From the NCBI GenBank assembly GCA_029218445.1, contig JAQXRI010000129.1, positions 1 through 53,055 of the forward strand: DNA of 53,055 nt. Reading direction: 5' to 3'. The DNA comes from Prevotellaceae bacterium. Its GTDB lineage: Bacteria; Bacteroidota; Bacteroidia; Bacteroidales; Bacteroidaceae. This document shows positions 36,660 through 46,283 of the stretch, piece after piece. The notes beneath the pieces were generated by a model, which was not told the origin of the DNA, did no database searches, and was given only the letters and a program-made list of their open reading frames with translations. Position 1 is the first letter of the stretch. Every line of letters begins with the position of its first letter. Made by a program: the position numbers and the translations under genes.

Positions 36660-37384
36660 TAAGAGAAAAGCTGACGCAGCACTTCGAGTGATTTCAGTTC
36701 AGGAAAATCGGGCAAATGGCATCTGTAATATATAATAAGGATGTCAAGAAGTCGGTTGCGGTTGGCGCGTGTAAGCCGAAATAGATGCATCGTTCGGAAA
36801 TTCATGCGCATCATTGTGCCTATCAGTGCCGACTCTGAAATGTTGAGATAGTCGCGGTGTGGAGGAATGGTGTTGACGAAAGTACTTCCTCGAAGGTCGA
36901 AAAGGTCGCCTACGCTGTAGTCTTCAATGTTTGGCATGAATCCTAAGAAGAGCGACATGCGCAGCAAAAACACGATGTGGAAGTTGGCAAATCCGCTGTC
37001 GGCCAAATCGAGCCACTCTATTGCATCTTCAATATATTCAAACAATGCCTTGTTGGCCTGCTCGCCCTTCAGTGCGTGATATAGAAACTCGGTGACAAAT
37101 AAAGCTATTGAAGTCTTTTCCACCTGAAATGGTATGGATGTCATCGGATATGCCACTGATGCCTCGTGGAGCTTTTGTAGTGAAGTGCGTTGGCGGACGT
37201 CGATTTCTATGTTAAGTATAGTAAAAGGTGTAAACAGGTTTTTAGTGAATCTTGCCTTCTTACTGTTTGAAACGGTTATGCCGGCCGACACTCTCCCGCA
37301 GTCGAGGGTGAAGAAATCAACAATCAGCCGGTTGTCGGTGTATTTGAACGAGCGCAGAACAATTGCTTTTGTTTTGATGAGCAT
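36659..37384 (-). CDS. recO: DNA repair protein RecO
   Basis: Mediator that helps load RecA on single-stranded DNA in the RecFOR pathway. The 241-residue product begins with the family's OB-fold (MLIKTKAIVLRSFKYTDNRLIVDFFT), followed by the helical C-terminal domain. The zinc-binding cysteine pairs found in many RecO proteins are not seen here; cysteines are few. It is alone on the minus strand, with a -7 element at 37421-37429. Confidence 0.88.
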   Translation of the reverse strand: MLIKTKAIVLRSFKYTDNRLIVDFFTLDCGRVSAGITVSNSKKARFTKNLFTPFTILNIEIDVRQRTSLQKLHEASVAYPMTSIPFQVEKTSIALFVTEFLYHALKGEQANKALFEYIEDAIEWLDLADSGFANFHIVFLLRMSLFLGFMPNIEDYSVGDLFDLRGSTFVNTIPPHRDYLNISESALIGTMMRMNFRTMHLFRLTRANRNRLLDILIIYYRCHLPDFPELKSLEVLRQLFS

Positions 37385-37420
37385 GGTGGGACAATGGGGA
37401 TATTACGTCAAAAAACTGAT

Positions 37421-37429
37421 GCAAAGATA
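37421..37429 (-). promoter_or_regulatory. -7 element of recO
   Basis: Minus-strand TATCTTTGC (complement of 37421-37429), 37 bp before the recO ATG. No TTTG at -33. Confidence 0.65.
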
Positions 37430-37499
37430 GCTAAAAAATGGGATTTATGGCACTTAAAGAAGAAAAAAACACAAAATATTGAATTTTTTCTCGAAAATA

Positions 37500-37532
37500 T
37501 TTGCGAGTTTAAAATAAAAGCAGTAACTTTGC
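37500..37532 (+). promoter_or_regulatory. promoter of the tRNA-Glu-rpsT unit
   Basis: TTTG at 37500-37503, 20-bp spacer, TAACTTTGC at 37524-37532: a complete Bacteroidota promoter. Transcription would start about 12 nt before the tRNA. Confidence 0.88.
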
Positions 37533-37551
37533 ACCCGCAAAATCGACAAAT

Positions 37552-37623
37552 GGTCCCTTCGTCTATCGGTTAGGACGAGAGATTTTCATTCTCTAAAGAG
37601 GAGTTCGACTCTCCTAGGGACTA
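37552..37623 (+). tRNA. tRNA-Glu (anticodon TTC)
   Basis: 72-nt cloverleaf: acceptor GGTCCCT / AGGGACT with a G-U first pair, anticodon loop TTTTCAT with TTC, T-arm GAGGAGTTCGACTCTCC, discriminator A. CCA is not encoded. It lies 26 nt before rpsT with no terminator between, so the S20 mRNA is probably released by tRNA processing. Confidence 0.95.
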
Positions 37624-37649
37624 CTAAATAAAAAAAGAATAATAACAAG

Positions 37650-37904
37650 ATGGCAAATCACAAATCATCAATTAAGAGAATCCGCCAGGACAAGAAAAAG
37701 GCGCTGCATAACAAGTATTATGCAAAGACAATGCGCAACGCTGTTCGCAAGTTGCGTGCTCTCACAGACAAGGAAGAGGCTGTGAAGTTGTATCCGAGTG
37801 TACAGAAGATGTTGGACAAACTGTCAAAGACAAACATCATCCATAAGAACAAGGCTGCTAACATTAAGTCAAGCCTCGCTCTGCACATCAATAAGTTGGC
37901 ATAA
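37650..37904 (+). CDS. rpsT: 30S ribosomal protein S20
   Basis: Small-subunit protein that binds 16S rRNA. The 84-residue product is Lys/Arg-rich and helical and has the family start ([17 protein letters not shown]) and the C-terminal [18 protein letters not shown]. It is co-transcribed with tRNA-Glu and followed by a strong terminator. Confidence 0.96.
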   Translation: MANHKSSIKRIRQDKKKALHNKYYAKTMRNAVRKLRALTDKEEAVKLYPSVQKMLDKLSKTNIIHKNKAANIKSSLALHINKLA

Positions 37905-37925
37905 TAGATAGTAACTACAATAATG

Positions 37926-37960
37926 CAGGTCATGTCATAAGGACATGACCTGTTATTTTT
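37926..37960 (+). terminator. terminator after rpsT
   Basis: Perfect 11-bp arms CAGGTCATGTC (37926-37936) and GACATGACCTG (37942-37952), 5-nt loop, then TTATTTTT. Confidence 0.9.
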
Positions 37961-38023
37961 ATTTTATAGTTGTCGATTTTGTATTTTTCACCTCAAATAT
38001 TTCTCTATTTCAGATTTTTATTG

Positions 38024-38032
38024 TAACTTTGC
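38024..38032 (+). promoter_or_regulatory. -7 element of gyrB
   Basis: TAACTTTGC, consensus match, 24 bp before the gyrB ATG. No TTTG at -33. Confidence 0.7.
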
Positions 38033-38056
38033 GCAATAATTTTGACTATCATTAAA

Positions 38057-40030
38057 ATGGCAGAAGATATAACCAAAGAAAGCAATTATTCTGCGAGCAA
38101 CATCCAGGTGCTCGAAGGACTTGAGGCCGTGCGCAAACGCCCGGCAATGTATATTGGAGACATAAGTGAGAAGGGCCTCCACCATTTGGTCAATGAGACG
38201 GTAGATAACTCTATCGACGAGGCCATGGCCGGATTTTGTACACACATTGAAGTGACAATAAATGAAGACGAGTCGATTACTGTTCAGGACAATGGACGTG
38301 GTATTCCTGTTGATGAACATGAGAAGCTTCACAAGTCGGCACTTGAAGTGGTAATGACAGTGTTGCATGCAGGTGGAAAGTTTGACAAAGGCTCTTATAA
38401 GGTCAGTGGAGGTCTGCATGGAGTAGGTGTCAGTTGTGTCAATGCTTTGTCTTCACACATGCTTTCGCAAGTGTTCCGTGACGGAAAGATTTATCAGCAG
38501 GAGTATGAGAAGGGCAAGCCTCTCTATCCTGTAAAGGTTGTTGGCGAAACCGAGCTTCGAGGCACACGCCAGCAGTTCTGGCCCGATCCGACGGTGTTTA
38601 CCACTACGACATACAAATATGACATTATTGCCAAGCGTATGCGTGAGTTGGCATACCTTAATGCAGGCATTACCATTACTCTTACTGATATGCGTCCCGA
38701 TGAAGAGGGAAAGATACGCAAGGAAGTGTTCCACGCAAAAGATGGACTCAAGGAGTTTGTGCGCTATGTCGATCGTCATCGTACACATCTTTTCGATGAT
38801 GTAATTTATCTGAAGACGGAAAAGCAGAATATTCCTATCGAGGTGGCCGTGATGTACAATACCGACTACTCGGAAAACATCCATTCTTATGTCAACAACA
38901 TCAACACCATAGAAGGTGGTACCCATCTCGTTGGCTTCCGCATGGCTCTTACACGTACTCTGAAGAAGTATGCCGATGCCGACCCTGTCATTTCCAAACA
39001 AATAGAGAAGGCAAAAATAGAAATCGCAGGCGAAGACTTCCGGGAAGGACTAACGGCGGTAATCTCTATCAAGGTGGCTGAACCGCAATTTGAAGGACAG
39101 ACAAAGACCAAGTTGGGCAACTCTGAGGTGACCGGTGCTGTGCAGCAGGCAGTTGGCGAAGCTCTCACGTATTATTTGGAAGAGCATCCAAAGGAGGCAA
39201 AACAGATTTGCGACAAGGTGATACTTGCGGCTACAGCGCGTATTGCGGCCCGTAAGGCTCGTGAGAGCGTTCAGCGCAAGAACCCAATGACAGGAGGCGG
39301 CCTGCCGGGCAAATTGGCTGACTGTTCTAACAAAGACCCGAAAGAATGTGAAATCTTCCTTGTCGAGGGAGATTCGGCCGGTGGTTCGGCAAAGCAGGGA
39401 CGTGACCGATATACACAAGCCATATTGCCTCTTCGTGGAAAGATACTCAATGTCGAGAAAGTCATGTGGCATAAGGTATTCGAGAGCGAGTCGGTGATGA
39501 ACATCATACAAAGCATTGGAGTGCGTTTTGGCGTTGATGGCGAAGACGACAAGGAGGCAAATATTGACAAGCTCCGCTATGACAAGATAATAATCATGAC
39601 CGATGCCGACGTCGATGGTTCACACATCGACACGCTCATCATGACACTCTTCTATCGCTTTATGCCGAGAGTTATTCAAGAGGGACATCTTTACATTGCA
39701 ACTCCGCCACTCTACCTTTGCACCTACAAGAACAAGGCAAAGGAATATTGTTATACTGACCAACAGCGTCAGGCCTTCCTCGACAAATGGGGCAATGGAG
39801 TTGAAGATGGCAAGACCATACACACACAGCGATACAAAGGTTTGGGCGAGATGAATCCTGAACAGCTTTGGGAAACGACCATGAATCCAGAAACCCGACT
39901 TTTGAAGCAAGTGACAATAGAAAATGCGGCTGAGGCCGACGAGATATTCTCGATGCTCATGGGTGACGATGTAGAGCCACGACGAGAATTTATCGAGAAA
40001 AACGCTACTTACGCCAATATTGATGCGTAA
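38057..40030 (+). CDS. gyrB: DNA gyrase subunit B
   Basis: ATPase subunit of the enzyme that introduces negative supercoils. I use ATG 38057 (MAEDITKESNYSASNIQVL, 657 residues). Order: GHKL ATPase domain (NETVDNSIDEAMAG, VQDNGRGIPVD, the Gly-rich SGGLHGVGVS lid), transducer, and TOPRIM domain with E437 in VEGDSAGGSAKQGRD and MTDADVDGSHI. The length is that of the short GyrB form; parE belongs to the same superfamily, but the QxxRxGK-independent motifs and the NSTR-like position do not favour it. Single gene with its own promoter and terminator. Confidence 0.93.
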   Translation: MAEDITKESNYSASNIQVLEGLEAVRKRPAMYIGDISEKGLHHLVNETVDNSIDEAMAGFCTHIEVTINEDESITVQDNGRGIPVDEHEKLHKSALEVVMTVLHAGGKFDKGSYKVSGGLHGVGVSCVNALSSHMLSQVFRDGKIYQQEYEKGKPLYPVKVVGETELRGTRQQFWPDPTVFTTTTYKYDIIAKRMRELAYLNAGITITLTDMRPDEEGKIRKEVFHAKDGLKEFVRYVDRHRTHLFDDVIYLKTEKQNIPIEVAVMYNTDYSENIHSYVNNINTIEGGTHLVGFRMALTRTLKKYADADPVISKQIEKAKIEIAGEDFREGLTAVISIKVAEPQFEGQTKTKLGNSEVTGAVQQAVGEALTYYLEEHPKEAKQICDKVILAATARIAARKARESVQRKNPMTGGGLPGKLADCSNKDPKECEIFLVEGDSAGGSAKQGRDRYTQAILPLRGKILNVEKVMWHKVFESESVMNIIQSIGVRFGVDGEDDKEANIDKLRYDKIIIMTDADVDGSHIDTLIMTLFYRFMPRVIQEGHLYIATPPLYLCTYKNKAKEYCYTDQQRQAFLDKWGNGVEDGKTIHTQRYKGLGEMNPEQLWETTMNPETRLLKQVTIENAAEADEIFSMLMGDDVEPRREFIEKNATYANIDA

Positions 40031-40035
40031 CGAAT

Positions 40036-40069
40036 GTGGAGAGGGGAGTCGCATGGCTCCTCTCTTCAC
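40036..40069 (+). terminator. hairpin after gyrB
   Basis: 13-bp arms GTGGAGAGGGGAG (40036-40048) and CTCCTCTCTTCAC (40057-40069), two G-U pairs in RNA, 8-nt loop. The following sequence has few T, so it may stabilise the mRNA end rather than terminate alone. Confidence 0.6.
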
Positions 40070-40129
40070 GTTACCCTTCCTTGAAAAATCTACTTATTCC
40101 TAATTACTTATTAAATAACAACAATCGCA

Positions 40130-42502
40130 ATGAAATCAATAGTCACTATCCTATTGTCCCTATTAGCCTTGAATGTCAATGCTCAAGAGCTTCCCTTGAA
40201 ACTGTGGTTCGACAAACCTGCCGACTTTTTCGAAGAGTCCCTGCCTATTGGCAACGGAAAAATGGGAGCATTGGTCTATGGCGGAACAGAAGTGAACACT
40301 ATATTTCTCAACGACATTACACTTTGGACAGGACAGCCTGTGGATAAAAATGAAGATGCAGGAGCTTGCCGTTGGATTCCTGAGATAAGAAAAGCCCTGT
40401 TTGATGAAGACTATGCTCTTGCTGATTCGCTTCAGTTGCATGTACAGGGGCATAATTCGCAATTCTACCAGCCATTGCTTACGATGCAGATAGAGGACCT
40501 TAACAGTAGCTTTGGTGCCGAGAAGGTAAAGGCTACGGGCTACTATAGAGAATTGGACCTCGACAATGCGGTATGCCGAGACCGTTATACACGTGGTGGC
40601 GTCACCTTTGAGCGTGAATATTTCGCTTCTCATCCTGACCGCGTTATAGCCGTCCGCCTGAAGTCGAGCAAGGGCGGCATGCTTAATTTCAGACTGTCAT
40701 TGACGGGACAAGTGCCTCACAAAGTTAAGGCCAGCGGCTCGCAACTGACTGTTACGGGCCATGCCACTGGCGACCCCATGAACTCCATACATTTCTGCTC
40801 AATATTGAAGGCTTCGGCAGAAGGAGGCCAACTAAGTGCCGCCGACTCATCAATTACGGTGACGGGAGCTTCAACGGCTACAATCTATTTTGTTAATGCC
40901 ACCAGCTTCAATGGCAGTGACAAACATCCTGTAGCGCAAGGTGTTGACTATCTGGCTGATGCGACCGATATGGCATGGCATCTGGTCAATTATAGCTATG
41001 ACGAACTTCTAAGCCGCCACATAGCAGACTATTCTGCTCTTTTCGGGCGTTTCAAACTCACCCTTGGCAAACCCGTATTCGACAAGCAACGTACCACAGA
41101 CCGCCAACTGCTTGATTATACCGACAATAAAGGCGGAAATACTTATCTTGAAACACTTTACACTCAGTTTGGACGCTATTTGCTAATCAGCAGTTCGCGC
41201 ACTCCATCTGTGCCAGCCAATCTCCAGGGACTTTGGACGCCTCACCTTTATTCGCCGTGGCGTGGCAACTATACGGTAAACATTAATTTGGAAGAAAACT
41301 ATTGGCCAGCAGAAGTGGCTAACCTTAGTGAAATGGCCATGCCGCTCGACGGATTTGTCAAGTCGCTTGCCGCTAATGGTGTGCATACGGCGAAAAACTA
41401 TTATGGCATTGATAATGGTTGGTGTTCGAGTCACAACAGCGATATTTGGGCGATGACAAATCCTGTAGGCGAGAAAAACGAAAAACCTGAATGGGCCAAT
41501 TGGAACATGGGAGGAGCCTGGCTTGTCAATGCTCTATGGGAACACTATCAATTTACTGTTGACGTGGATTATCTGCGTTCAACAGCCTATCCTCTTATGC
41601 GTGGCGCAGCGGAGTTCTGTTTGGCATGGCTGATAGATAATCCTAAGTGTCCAGGCGAGCTTATTACAGCCCCTTCCACTTCACCCGAAAACGAATACAA
41701 GACCACCCAGGGTTATCATGGTATGACCTGCTATGGAGGTACGGCCGACCTTGCCATCATACGTGAACTGTTTGGCAATACCATCTCGGCTGCCCGAATA
41801 CTCGATACCGACAAGGACTTTCAGAAACAGCTTGTTGCCGCATTGGACAAACTTCATCCTTACACAATCGGCAGTCGTGGAAATCTGCAGGAGTGGTATT
41901 ACGACTGGGAAGATTGGGACTGGCAGCATCGCCATCAGTCGCATTTGATAGGTTTGTTCCCTGGTTCTCATATTACAGCTGAACAGCCTGAACTCATGGC
42001 TGCCTGCCAGAAGTCGCTTGAGATTAAGGGCGATGCTACTACAGGTTGGAGCACTGGATGGCGCATCAATCTGTGGGCGCGTCTTGGCAAACCGAGCGAA
42101 GCATATCACATTTTCCAAAAGTTGCTTACCTATGTCAGTCCTGACAACTATAAAGGACCTGACCGCCGACGTTCGGGTGGCACCTATCCCAACCTGTTTG
42201 ATGCTCATCCTCCATTCCAAATTGACGGCAATTTTGGTGGAACCGCAGGTGTCTGTGAAATGTTGCTCCAAAGCGATGGCTCAACAATTACTCTCTTGCC
42301 TGCTCTTCCAAGTGAATGGAGTGATGGACAAGTCAGTGGCATCTGTGCTCGTGGAGGCCATGAGGTTGACATGAAATGGGCTGATGGCAAGGTTGTTGAA
42401 CTATTTGTAAAGTCGCGTAAAGATGGCAGGGTCACAGTATATTTTAATGGAACAAAAAAAACTATAAAAACGAAGTCAGGCAAAAGAATCTGCATACTAT
42501 GA
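40130..42502 (+). CDS. GH95-type alpha-L-fucosidase / related glycosidase, secreted
   Basis: Likely removes terminal alpha-linked L-fucose (or L-galactose) from plant or host glycans in the periplasm. The 790-residue product has a signal peptide (1-19, VNA-QE). The N-terminal beta-sandwich is marked by [15 protein letters not shown] and the (alpha/alpha)6 barrel by GLWTPHL, the N-x-N pair in [14 protein letters not shown] and QEW (587-589) with HRHQSHL (600-606), which fit the GH95 active-site pattern. The next gene overlaps by 4 nt. No SusC/SusD or regulator is nearby, so it is not part of a visible polysaccharide locus. Confidence 0.88.
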   Translation: MKSIVTILLSLLALNVNAQELPLKLWFDKPADFFEESLPIGNGKMGALVYGGTEVNTIFLNDITLWTGQPVDKNEDAGACRWIPEIRKALFDEDYALADSLQLHVQGHNSQFYQPLLTMQIEDLNSSFGAEKVKATGYYRELDLDNAVCRDRYTRGGVTFEREYFASHPDRVIAVRLKSSKGGMLNFRLSLTGQVPHKVKASGSQLTVTGHATGDPMNSIHFCSILKASAEGGQLSAADSSITVTGASTATIYFVNATSFNGSDKHPVAQGVDYLADATDMAWHLVNYSYDELLSRHIADYSALFGRFKLTLGKPVFDKQRTTDRQLLDYTDNKGGNTYLETLYTQFGRYLLISSSRTPSVPANLQGLWTPHLYSPWRGNYTVNINLEENYWPAEVANLSEMAMPLDGFVKSLAANGVHTAKNYYGIDNGWCSSHNSDIWAMTNPVGEKNEKPEWANWNMGGAWLVNALWEHYQFTVDVDYLRSTAYPLMRGAAEFCLAWLIDNPKCPGELITAPSTSPENEYKTTQGYHGMTCYGGTADLAIIRELFGNTISAARILDTDKDFQKQLVAALDKLHPYTIGSRGNLQEWYYDWEDWDWQHRHQSHLIGLFPGSHITAEQPELMAACQKSLEIKGDATTGWSTGWRINLWARLGKPSEAYHIFQKLLTYVSPDNYKGPDRRRSGGTYPNLFDAHPPFQIDGNFGGTAGVCEMLLQSDGSTITLLPALPSEWSDGQVSGICARGGHEVDMKWADGKVVELFVKSRKDGRVTVYFNGTKKTIKTKSGKRICIL

Positions 42503-43392
42503 CAAGATGGCTGATGGTATTGGTCGCAGCGACTGTATGCTGTACTACGACAAGAGCCTTTGGATGGAATCTGAAATGGATTAATGCCAACGACTCTTGT
42601 CGTGGTTCGCAGTTGTGGTTTGTACATTCGTTTACTCTCCCTTCACGTCCTCATAGCGCATGGATTGAGGCAGCGAGCAACGGCAGATTTGTTGTTTATG
42701 TCAATGGCTACAACATTACAAATGATGTGCTTGCGCCATATCCACGCCAATCGGCTTCACTGCGCAGTGTAACTTGCGATGTCACACCTTTCATTGATGA
42801 CGATTCCTGTCGAATAGCTGTGTGGTATTCTCCATTTCTCGATGGATATGAAGGACGACAGTTGTCGTTGACATTATATGGCACATCGGCTGACGGTACT
42901 TCGTTTGCTTTTCCTGCCGACAAGAATTGGGCTTGGACAAAGGCCGATGCAATGACTTACATAGGCGATGACGAGACGGAGAATATTAATGCCAATGGCT
43001 TTTCTCCTGATTGGAAAACTTGCAATATTCCATCACCATTGTTATATCCTGTAGATGTACGGCAAGACAGCTGTATTGTTGAGCCTTATAAGCCACAGTT
43101 CATCCGACATGTCTATGAATGCCGTTATGCACATTCGACGGCCACGTCGCTCACCTTCCTTTCGCCTTGTCCTTTCCGTGGTTGGGTGCGTGTTACCCTA
43201 AGAGGCATGAGGGCAGGAACAACCATCTCGGTTAACGGCTTGAACTATACGTGCAGTGGCATTATGGATGAACAGGCGTGTCGTCGTTTTACCATTCCAC
43301 GTTGTCAAACATCTACAATAAAGATATTGTCGCCGTCAGGCATTAAACCCGATAATGTAATGTCGGTAGAAGCCATAGACATTGAAGAATGA
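42499..43392 (+). CDS. secreted beta-sandwich protein resembling a rhamnosidase N-terminal region
   Basis: The 297-residue product has a signal peptide (about 1-20, TTTRA-FG) and then two beta-rich domains. The first (about 23-175) recalls the N-terminal domain of GH78-like enzymes: [21 protein letters not shown], then [20 protein letters not shown]. The second (about 195-297) is also beta-rich. No catalytic barrel follows; the gene ends cleanly at 43392. It may be a carbohydrate-binding helper for the GH95 enzyme, with which it is translationally coupled (ATGA), or a gene that lost its catalytic part. The similarity is weak and judged by eye. Confidence 0.6.
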   Translation: MTRWLMVLVAATVCCTTTRAFGWNLKWINANDSCRGSQLWFVHSFTLPSRPHSAWIEAASNGRFVVYVNGYNITNDVLAPYPRQSASLRSVTCDVTPFIDDDSCRIAVWYSPFLDGYEGRQLSLTLYGTSADGTSFAFPADKNWAWTKADAMTYIGDDETENINANGFSPDWKTCNIPSPLLYPVDVRQDSCIVEPYKPQFIRHVYECRYAHSTATSLTFLSPCPFRGWVRVTLRGMRAGTTISVNGLNYTCSGIMDEQACRRFTIPRCQTSTIKILSPSGIKPDNVMSVEAIDIEE

Positions 43393-43432
43393 ATAATGAA
43401 GTGACTCAAAGGACGAAAAATGGCAATAAAAA

Positions 43433-43465
43433 TTTGCGCATTTCGATAATACTGTGTAACTTTGC
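43433..43465 (+). promoter_or_regulatory. promoter of trpS
   Basis: TTTG at 43433-43436, 20-bp spacer, TAACTTTGC at 43457-43465: a complete Bacteroidota promoter. The leader would be about 22 nt. Confidence 0.88.
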
Positions 43466-43494
43466 ACAAAAATTGGAATAAACAAAATAAATAT

Positions 43495-44580
43495 ATGGAA
43501 AAAGTAATCCTTACAGGCGATCGCCCAACTGGTAAACTACACTTGGGACACTATATAGGCTCTCTACGCCGGAGAGTGGAACTGCAGAATGCAGGCGACT
43601 TCAGCAAGATGTTTGTTTTCATGGCCGATGTTCAGGCCCTTACCGACAATGCCGACAATCCAGAGAAAATTCGTCAGAACATTATCGAGGTTGCACTCGA
43701 CTATCTTGCAGCGGGTTTGGATCCTGAGAAATGTATTCTTTTCATTCAAAGCCAAATACCAGAGTTGGCCGAACTGACCACATATCTGATGAACCTCATA
43801 ACAGTAAGCCGAGTTCAACGTAATCCAACGGTAAAGACCGAAATTAAGATGCGCAATTTCGAGGCAAACATTCCACTTGGCTTCTTTTGCTATCCTGTAA
43901 GTCAGGCAGCCGACATTACTCTCTTCAAGGCAACAACGGTGCCTGCTGGAGAAGACCAGGAGCCGATGTTGGAGGTGACACGCGAACTTGTGCGCCGTTT
44001 CAATCAGACCTACGCCCCGGTGCTTGTCGAACCAGAAATAATGTTGCCCGAAAATGCTACGGCACGCCGTTTGCCGGGAACAGACGGCAAAGAGAAAATG
44101 AGCAAGAGCCTTGGCAACTGCATCTATCTCAGCGATTCTGCCAACGATGTATGGAAAAAGGTGAAGAAGATGTCGAATGGTGAACCTCGAATGAGCATGG
44201 ATGAGCCGGGACATCTTGAAGGCAATGCCGTTTTCACCTATCTCGAGGCTTTCAGCACCGACGAGGATTTTGCTGCCTTCTGGCCTGAATACAAGAATCT
44301 TGAGGAGTTGAAGGAACATTATGTTCATGGTGGCATTGGCGATGGCACATGCAAGAAGTTCCTGAATGAAGTACTCAATAAATTCCTTGAACCGATGCGC
44401 CAACGCAGACACGAGTTTGAGCAGGACATACCGGAAATATACAACATTCTGAAGAAAGGAACAGAGAAAGCACGCGAAACAGCTGCACAGACAATGGATG
44501 AAGTCCGGAAAGCCATGCAGATAAACTATTTTGACGATATAGACTTGATAAATAGTCAAGCTGCAAAATACCGGAAATAG
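43495..44580 (+). CDS. trpS: tryptophanyl-tRNA synthetase
   Basis: Charges tRNA-Trp. I use ATG 43495 (MEKVILTGDRPTGKLHLGH, 361 residues); the frame extends upstream into the promoter, which cannot be coding. Class I motifs are seen: the HIGH-equivalent KLHLGHYIGSL and KMSKSLGN. Single-gene unit with its own promoter and the shared terminator at 44639-44677. Confidence 0.95.
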   Translation: MEKVILTGDRPTGKLHLGHYIGSLRRRVELQNAGDFSKMFVFMADVQALTDNADNPEKIRQNIIEVALDYLAAGLDPEKCILFIQSQIPELAELTTYLMNLITVSRVQRNPTVKTEIKMRNFEANIPLGFFCYPVSQAADITLFKATTVPAGEDQEPMLEVTRELVRRFNQTYAPVLVEPEIMLPENATARRLPGTDGKEKMSKSLGNCIYLSDSANDVWKKVKKMSNGEPRMSMDEPGHLEGNAVFTYLEAFSTDEDFAAFWPEYKNLEELKEHYVHGGIGDGTCKKFLNEVLNKFLEPMRQRRHEFEQDIPEIYNILKKGTEKARETAAQTMDEVRKAMQINYFDDIDLINSQAAKYRK

Positions 44581-44638
44581 TTTTATTCAAGGCGCGTTTG
44601 GCAGCCTTGTCACCGACAGTGGTGACGTAGGTAAAAAG

Positions 44639-44677
44639 AAAAGGCGGCAAGTGATAATCTCTCACTTGCCGCCTTTT
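44639..44677. terminator. bidirectional terminator between trpS and tRNA-Pro
   Basis: Perfect 15-bp arms AAAAGGCGGCAAGTG (44639-44653) and CACTTGCCGCCTTTT (44663-44677) around a 9-nt loop. T-rich on both exits (CTTTTT on the minus strand). It serves trpS on the plus strand and tRNA-Pro on the minus strand. Confidence 0.9.
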
Positions 44678-44678
44678 G

Positions 44679-44751
44679 TCGGGATGAGGCGACTCGAACG
44701 CCCGACCCCTACGTCCCGAACGTAGTGCGCTACCAACTGCGCTACATCCCG
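44679..44751 (-). tRNA. tRNA-Pro (anticodon CGG)
   Basis: 73-nt minus-strand cloverleaf: acceptor CGGGATG / CATCCCG, D-arm GCGCAGTTGGTAGCGC, anticodon stem-loop CTACGTTCGGGACGTAG with CGG, T-arm TCGGGCGTTCGAGTC, discriminator A. CCA is not encoded. The C1-G72 start and A73 are typical of bacterial tRNA-Pro. Confidence 0.95.
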
Positions 44752-44761
44752 CAAATCGTGT

Positions 44762-44770
44762 GCAAAGTTA
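44762..44770 (-). promoter_or_regulatory. -7 element of tRNA-Pro
   Basis: Minus-strand TAACTTTGC (complement of 44762-44770), 10 bp before the tRNA 5' end, so the primary transcript has almost no leader. Confidence 0.75.
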
Positions 44771-44830
44771 CATCTTTTTTTTGAAATGCGTGCACTTTTT
44801 TTAAGAAAAAACCATGAAGAAGTGTTTTTT

Positions 44831-46141
44831 TCAGAGTTTTTCGGGCAGTTGATACAATTTTGTGCCGTTGCTTCCCTTTATCAGTATGTAATAACCTGTT
44901 GGATTGACATGGTCTATTTCATTCTTCACCTCTTCCACATTGCCAAATTTTGCAAAACTACAGCGAGTCTTGGCAAATTCAGGACCGACCAACCATACAT
45001 TCCTCAACCCCGATTCTTCCAAAAAGTCAGCGACGCGCTGATGCTCCTCTTCGCTTGAATCGCCAAGCTCGCGCATGTCGCCAAGTATGGCCATTTTGTT
45101 TGGCACTTCCATGTCGCGGAAGTTGCGTAAGGCGGCCATCATGCTTGTTGGGTTGGCGTTATAGGCATCAACAATGAGATGGTTGGTTGCCGTTTCAGTC
45201 AGTTGTGAACGGTTGTTGCTTGGCACATAATGTTCCAAAGCATGGTCAATCTCCTTTCCTGTAACACCAAATGTCAAGCCTATGCACACTGCTGCAAGCA
45301 TGTTGTAGATGTTGTAGCTGCCTATCAGGTGTGACTGTACTACATGTTCTTCTTTGCCATCTGTCCATCTGAATTTTAGGAATGGAGCGCATGATATTAC
45401 ATCTCCACTGACCTTCAAGTTGTCGCCACATGTTCCATACTTGATAAGCTGAAGTCCGTTGGCAATATTCATTAAATGTTCGTTGCCTGCATCAATGAAC
45501 ACCTTCGCATTGTTTTGTCCACGAAGGAAATCATACAGTTCTCCCTTTGTCTGTACAACGCCTTCAAAAGAACCAAAACCCTGCAAATGTGCCTTGCCTA
45601 CATTTGTTATAAGACCATATTGCGGTTCAACAGTTTCAACGAGAGTCTTTATGTCGCCGGGATGGCTTGCTCCCATTTCCACTACGGCAATCTCGTGTTC
45701 TTCATTCAGACGGAATAATGTTTTAGGCACCCCTATGTCGTTGTTGAAATTACCTTGCGTAAACAACACGTTGAAACGCTCTGCGAGAACCGTTGAGACG
45801 AGTTCCTTTGTAGTGGTCTTGCCGTTAGTGCCGGTAATTCCAATGATTGGAATGTTGAATTGCCTGCGGTGATGTCGGGCCAACAGTTGGAATGTCTTCA
45901 AACAGTTGTCAACGAGGATATAGCGCTTGTCGGCATTGCCTTCTGCGTCTTGTGCCACATATTCTGGTTCGTCAACAATGGCAAAGGCACAGCCTTTTTC
46001 AAGTGCAGAGGCGGCAAATTTGTTGCCGTCGAACGATTCACCTTTCAACGCCAAGAAGATTGAGTCGTAAGGACAGTCGCGGCTGTCGGTTGTTATAACT
46101 GGGTGACTCTTGTATATTTTGTAAAGTTGTTGTATGTCCAT
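44831..46141 (-). CDS. murF: UDP-MurNAc-tripeptide:D-Ala-D-Ala ligase
   Basis: Adds D-Ala-D-Ala to finish the MurNAc-pentapeptide. I start it at ATG 46141 (MDIQQLYKIYKSHPV, 436 residues), since the likely transcription start (about 46150) excludes the upstream ATGs. Motifs: TTDSR near residue 17, [15 protein letters not shown] (ATP), DAYNANPTSM and ILGDMRELG. In this genome murF lies outside the dcw cluster, alone with its own -7 element. Confidence 0.95.
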   Translation of the reverse strand: MDIQQLYKIYKSHPVITTDSRDCPYDSIFLALKGESFDGNKFAASALEKGCAFAIVDEPEYVAQDAEGNADKRYILVDNCLKTFQLLARHHRRQFNIPIIGITGTNGKTTTKELVSTVLAERFNVLFTQGNFNNDIGVPKTLFRLNEEHEIAVVEMGASHPGDIKTLVETVEPQYGLITNVGKAHLQGFGSFEGVVQTKGELYDFLRGQNNAKVFIDAGNEHLMNIANGLQLIKYGTCGDNLKVSGDVISCAPFLKFRWTDGKEEHVVQSHLIGSYNIYNMLAAVCIGLTFGVTGKEIDHALEHYVPSNNRSQLTETATNHLIVDAYNANPTSMMAALRNFRDMEVPNKMAILGDMRELGDSSEEEHQRVADFLEESGLRNVWLVGPEFAKTRCSFAKFGNVEEVKNEIDHVNPTGYYILIKGSNGTKLYQLPEKL

Positions 46142-46156
46142 TGTGTTCATTTTTCT

Positions 46157-46165
46157 GCAAAAGTA
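46157..46165 (-). promoter_or_regulatory. -7 element of murF
   Basis: Minus-strand TACTTTTGC (complement of 46157-46165), 15 bp before the chosen ATG. No TTTG at -33. Confidence 0.65.
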
Positions 46166-46227
46166 CATCAAAAATGCCATTCGGCGAAGAGAAAGAACAT
46201 AATTTTTGCAAAATATGTCTCTTTTAT

Positions 46228-46259
46228 TTTGTATTTCGCATAAGTTGTGCTACATTTGC
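46228..46259 (+). promoter_or_regulatory. promoter of the TlpA-like gene-folP-cdaA operon
   Basis: TTTG at 46228-46231, 19-bp spacer, TACATTTGC at 46251-46259. Leader of about 18 nt. Confidence 0.82.
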
Positions 46260-46283
46260 ATTGTTTTTAAATAAAGATTGATT

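Noticed and set aside
43462..43494. Upstream extension of trpS from a TTG
   Set aside because: It would place the start codon inside the -7 element; ATG 43495 gives the normal N-terminus.
44609..44626. Small hairpin GTCACC / GGTGAC after trpS
   Set aside because: Only 6 bp without a T-run; the 15-bp hairpin just downstream is the convincing terminator.
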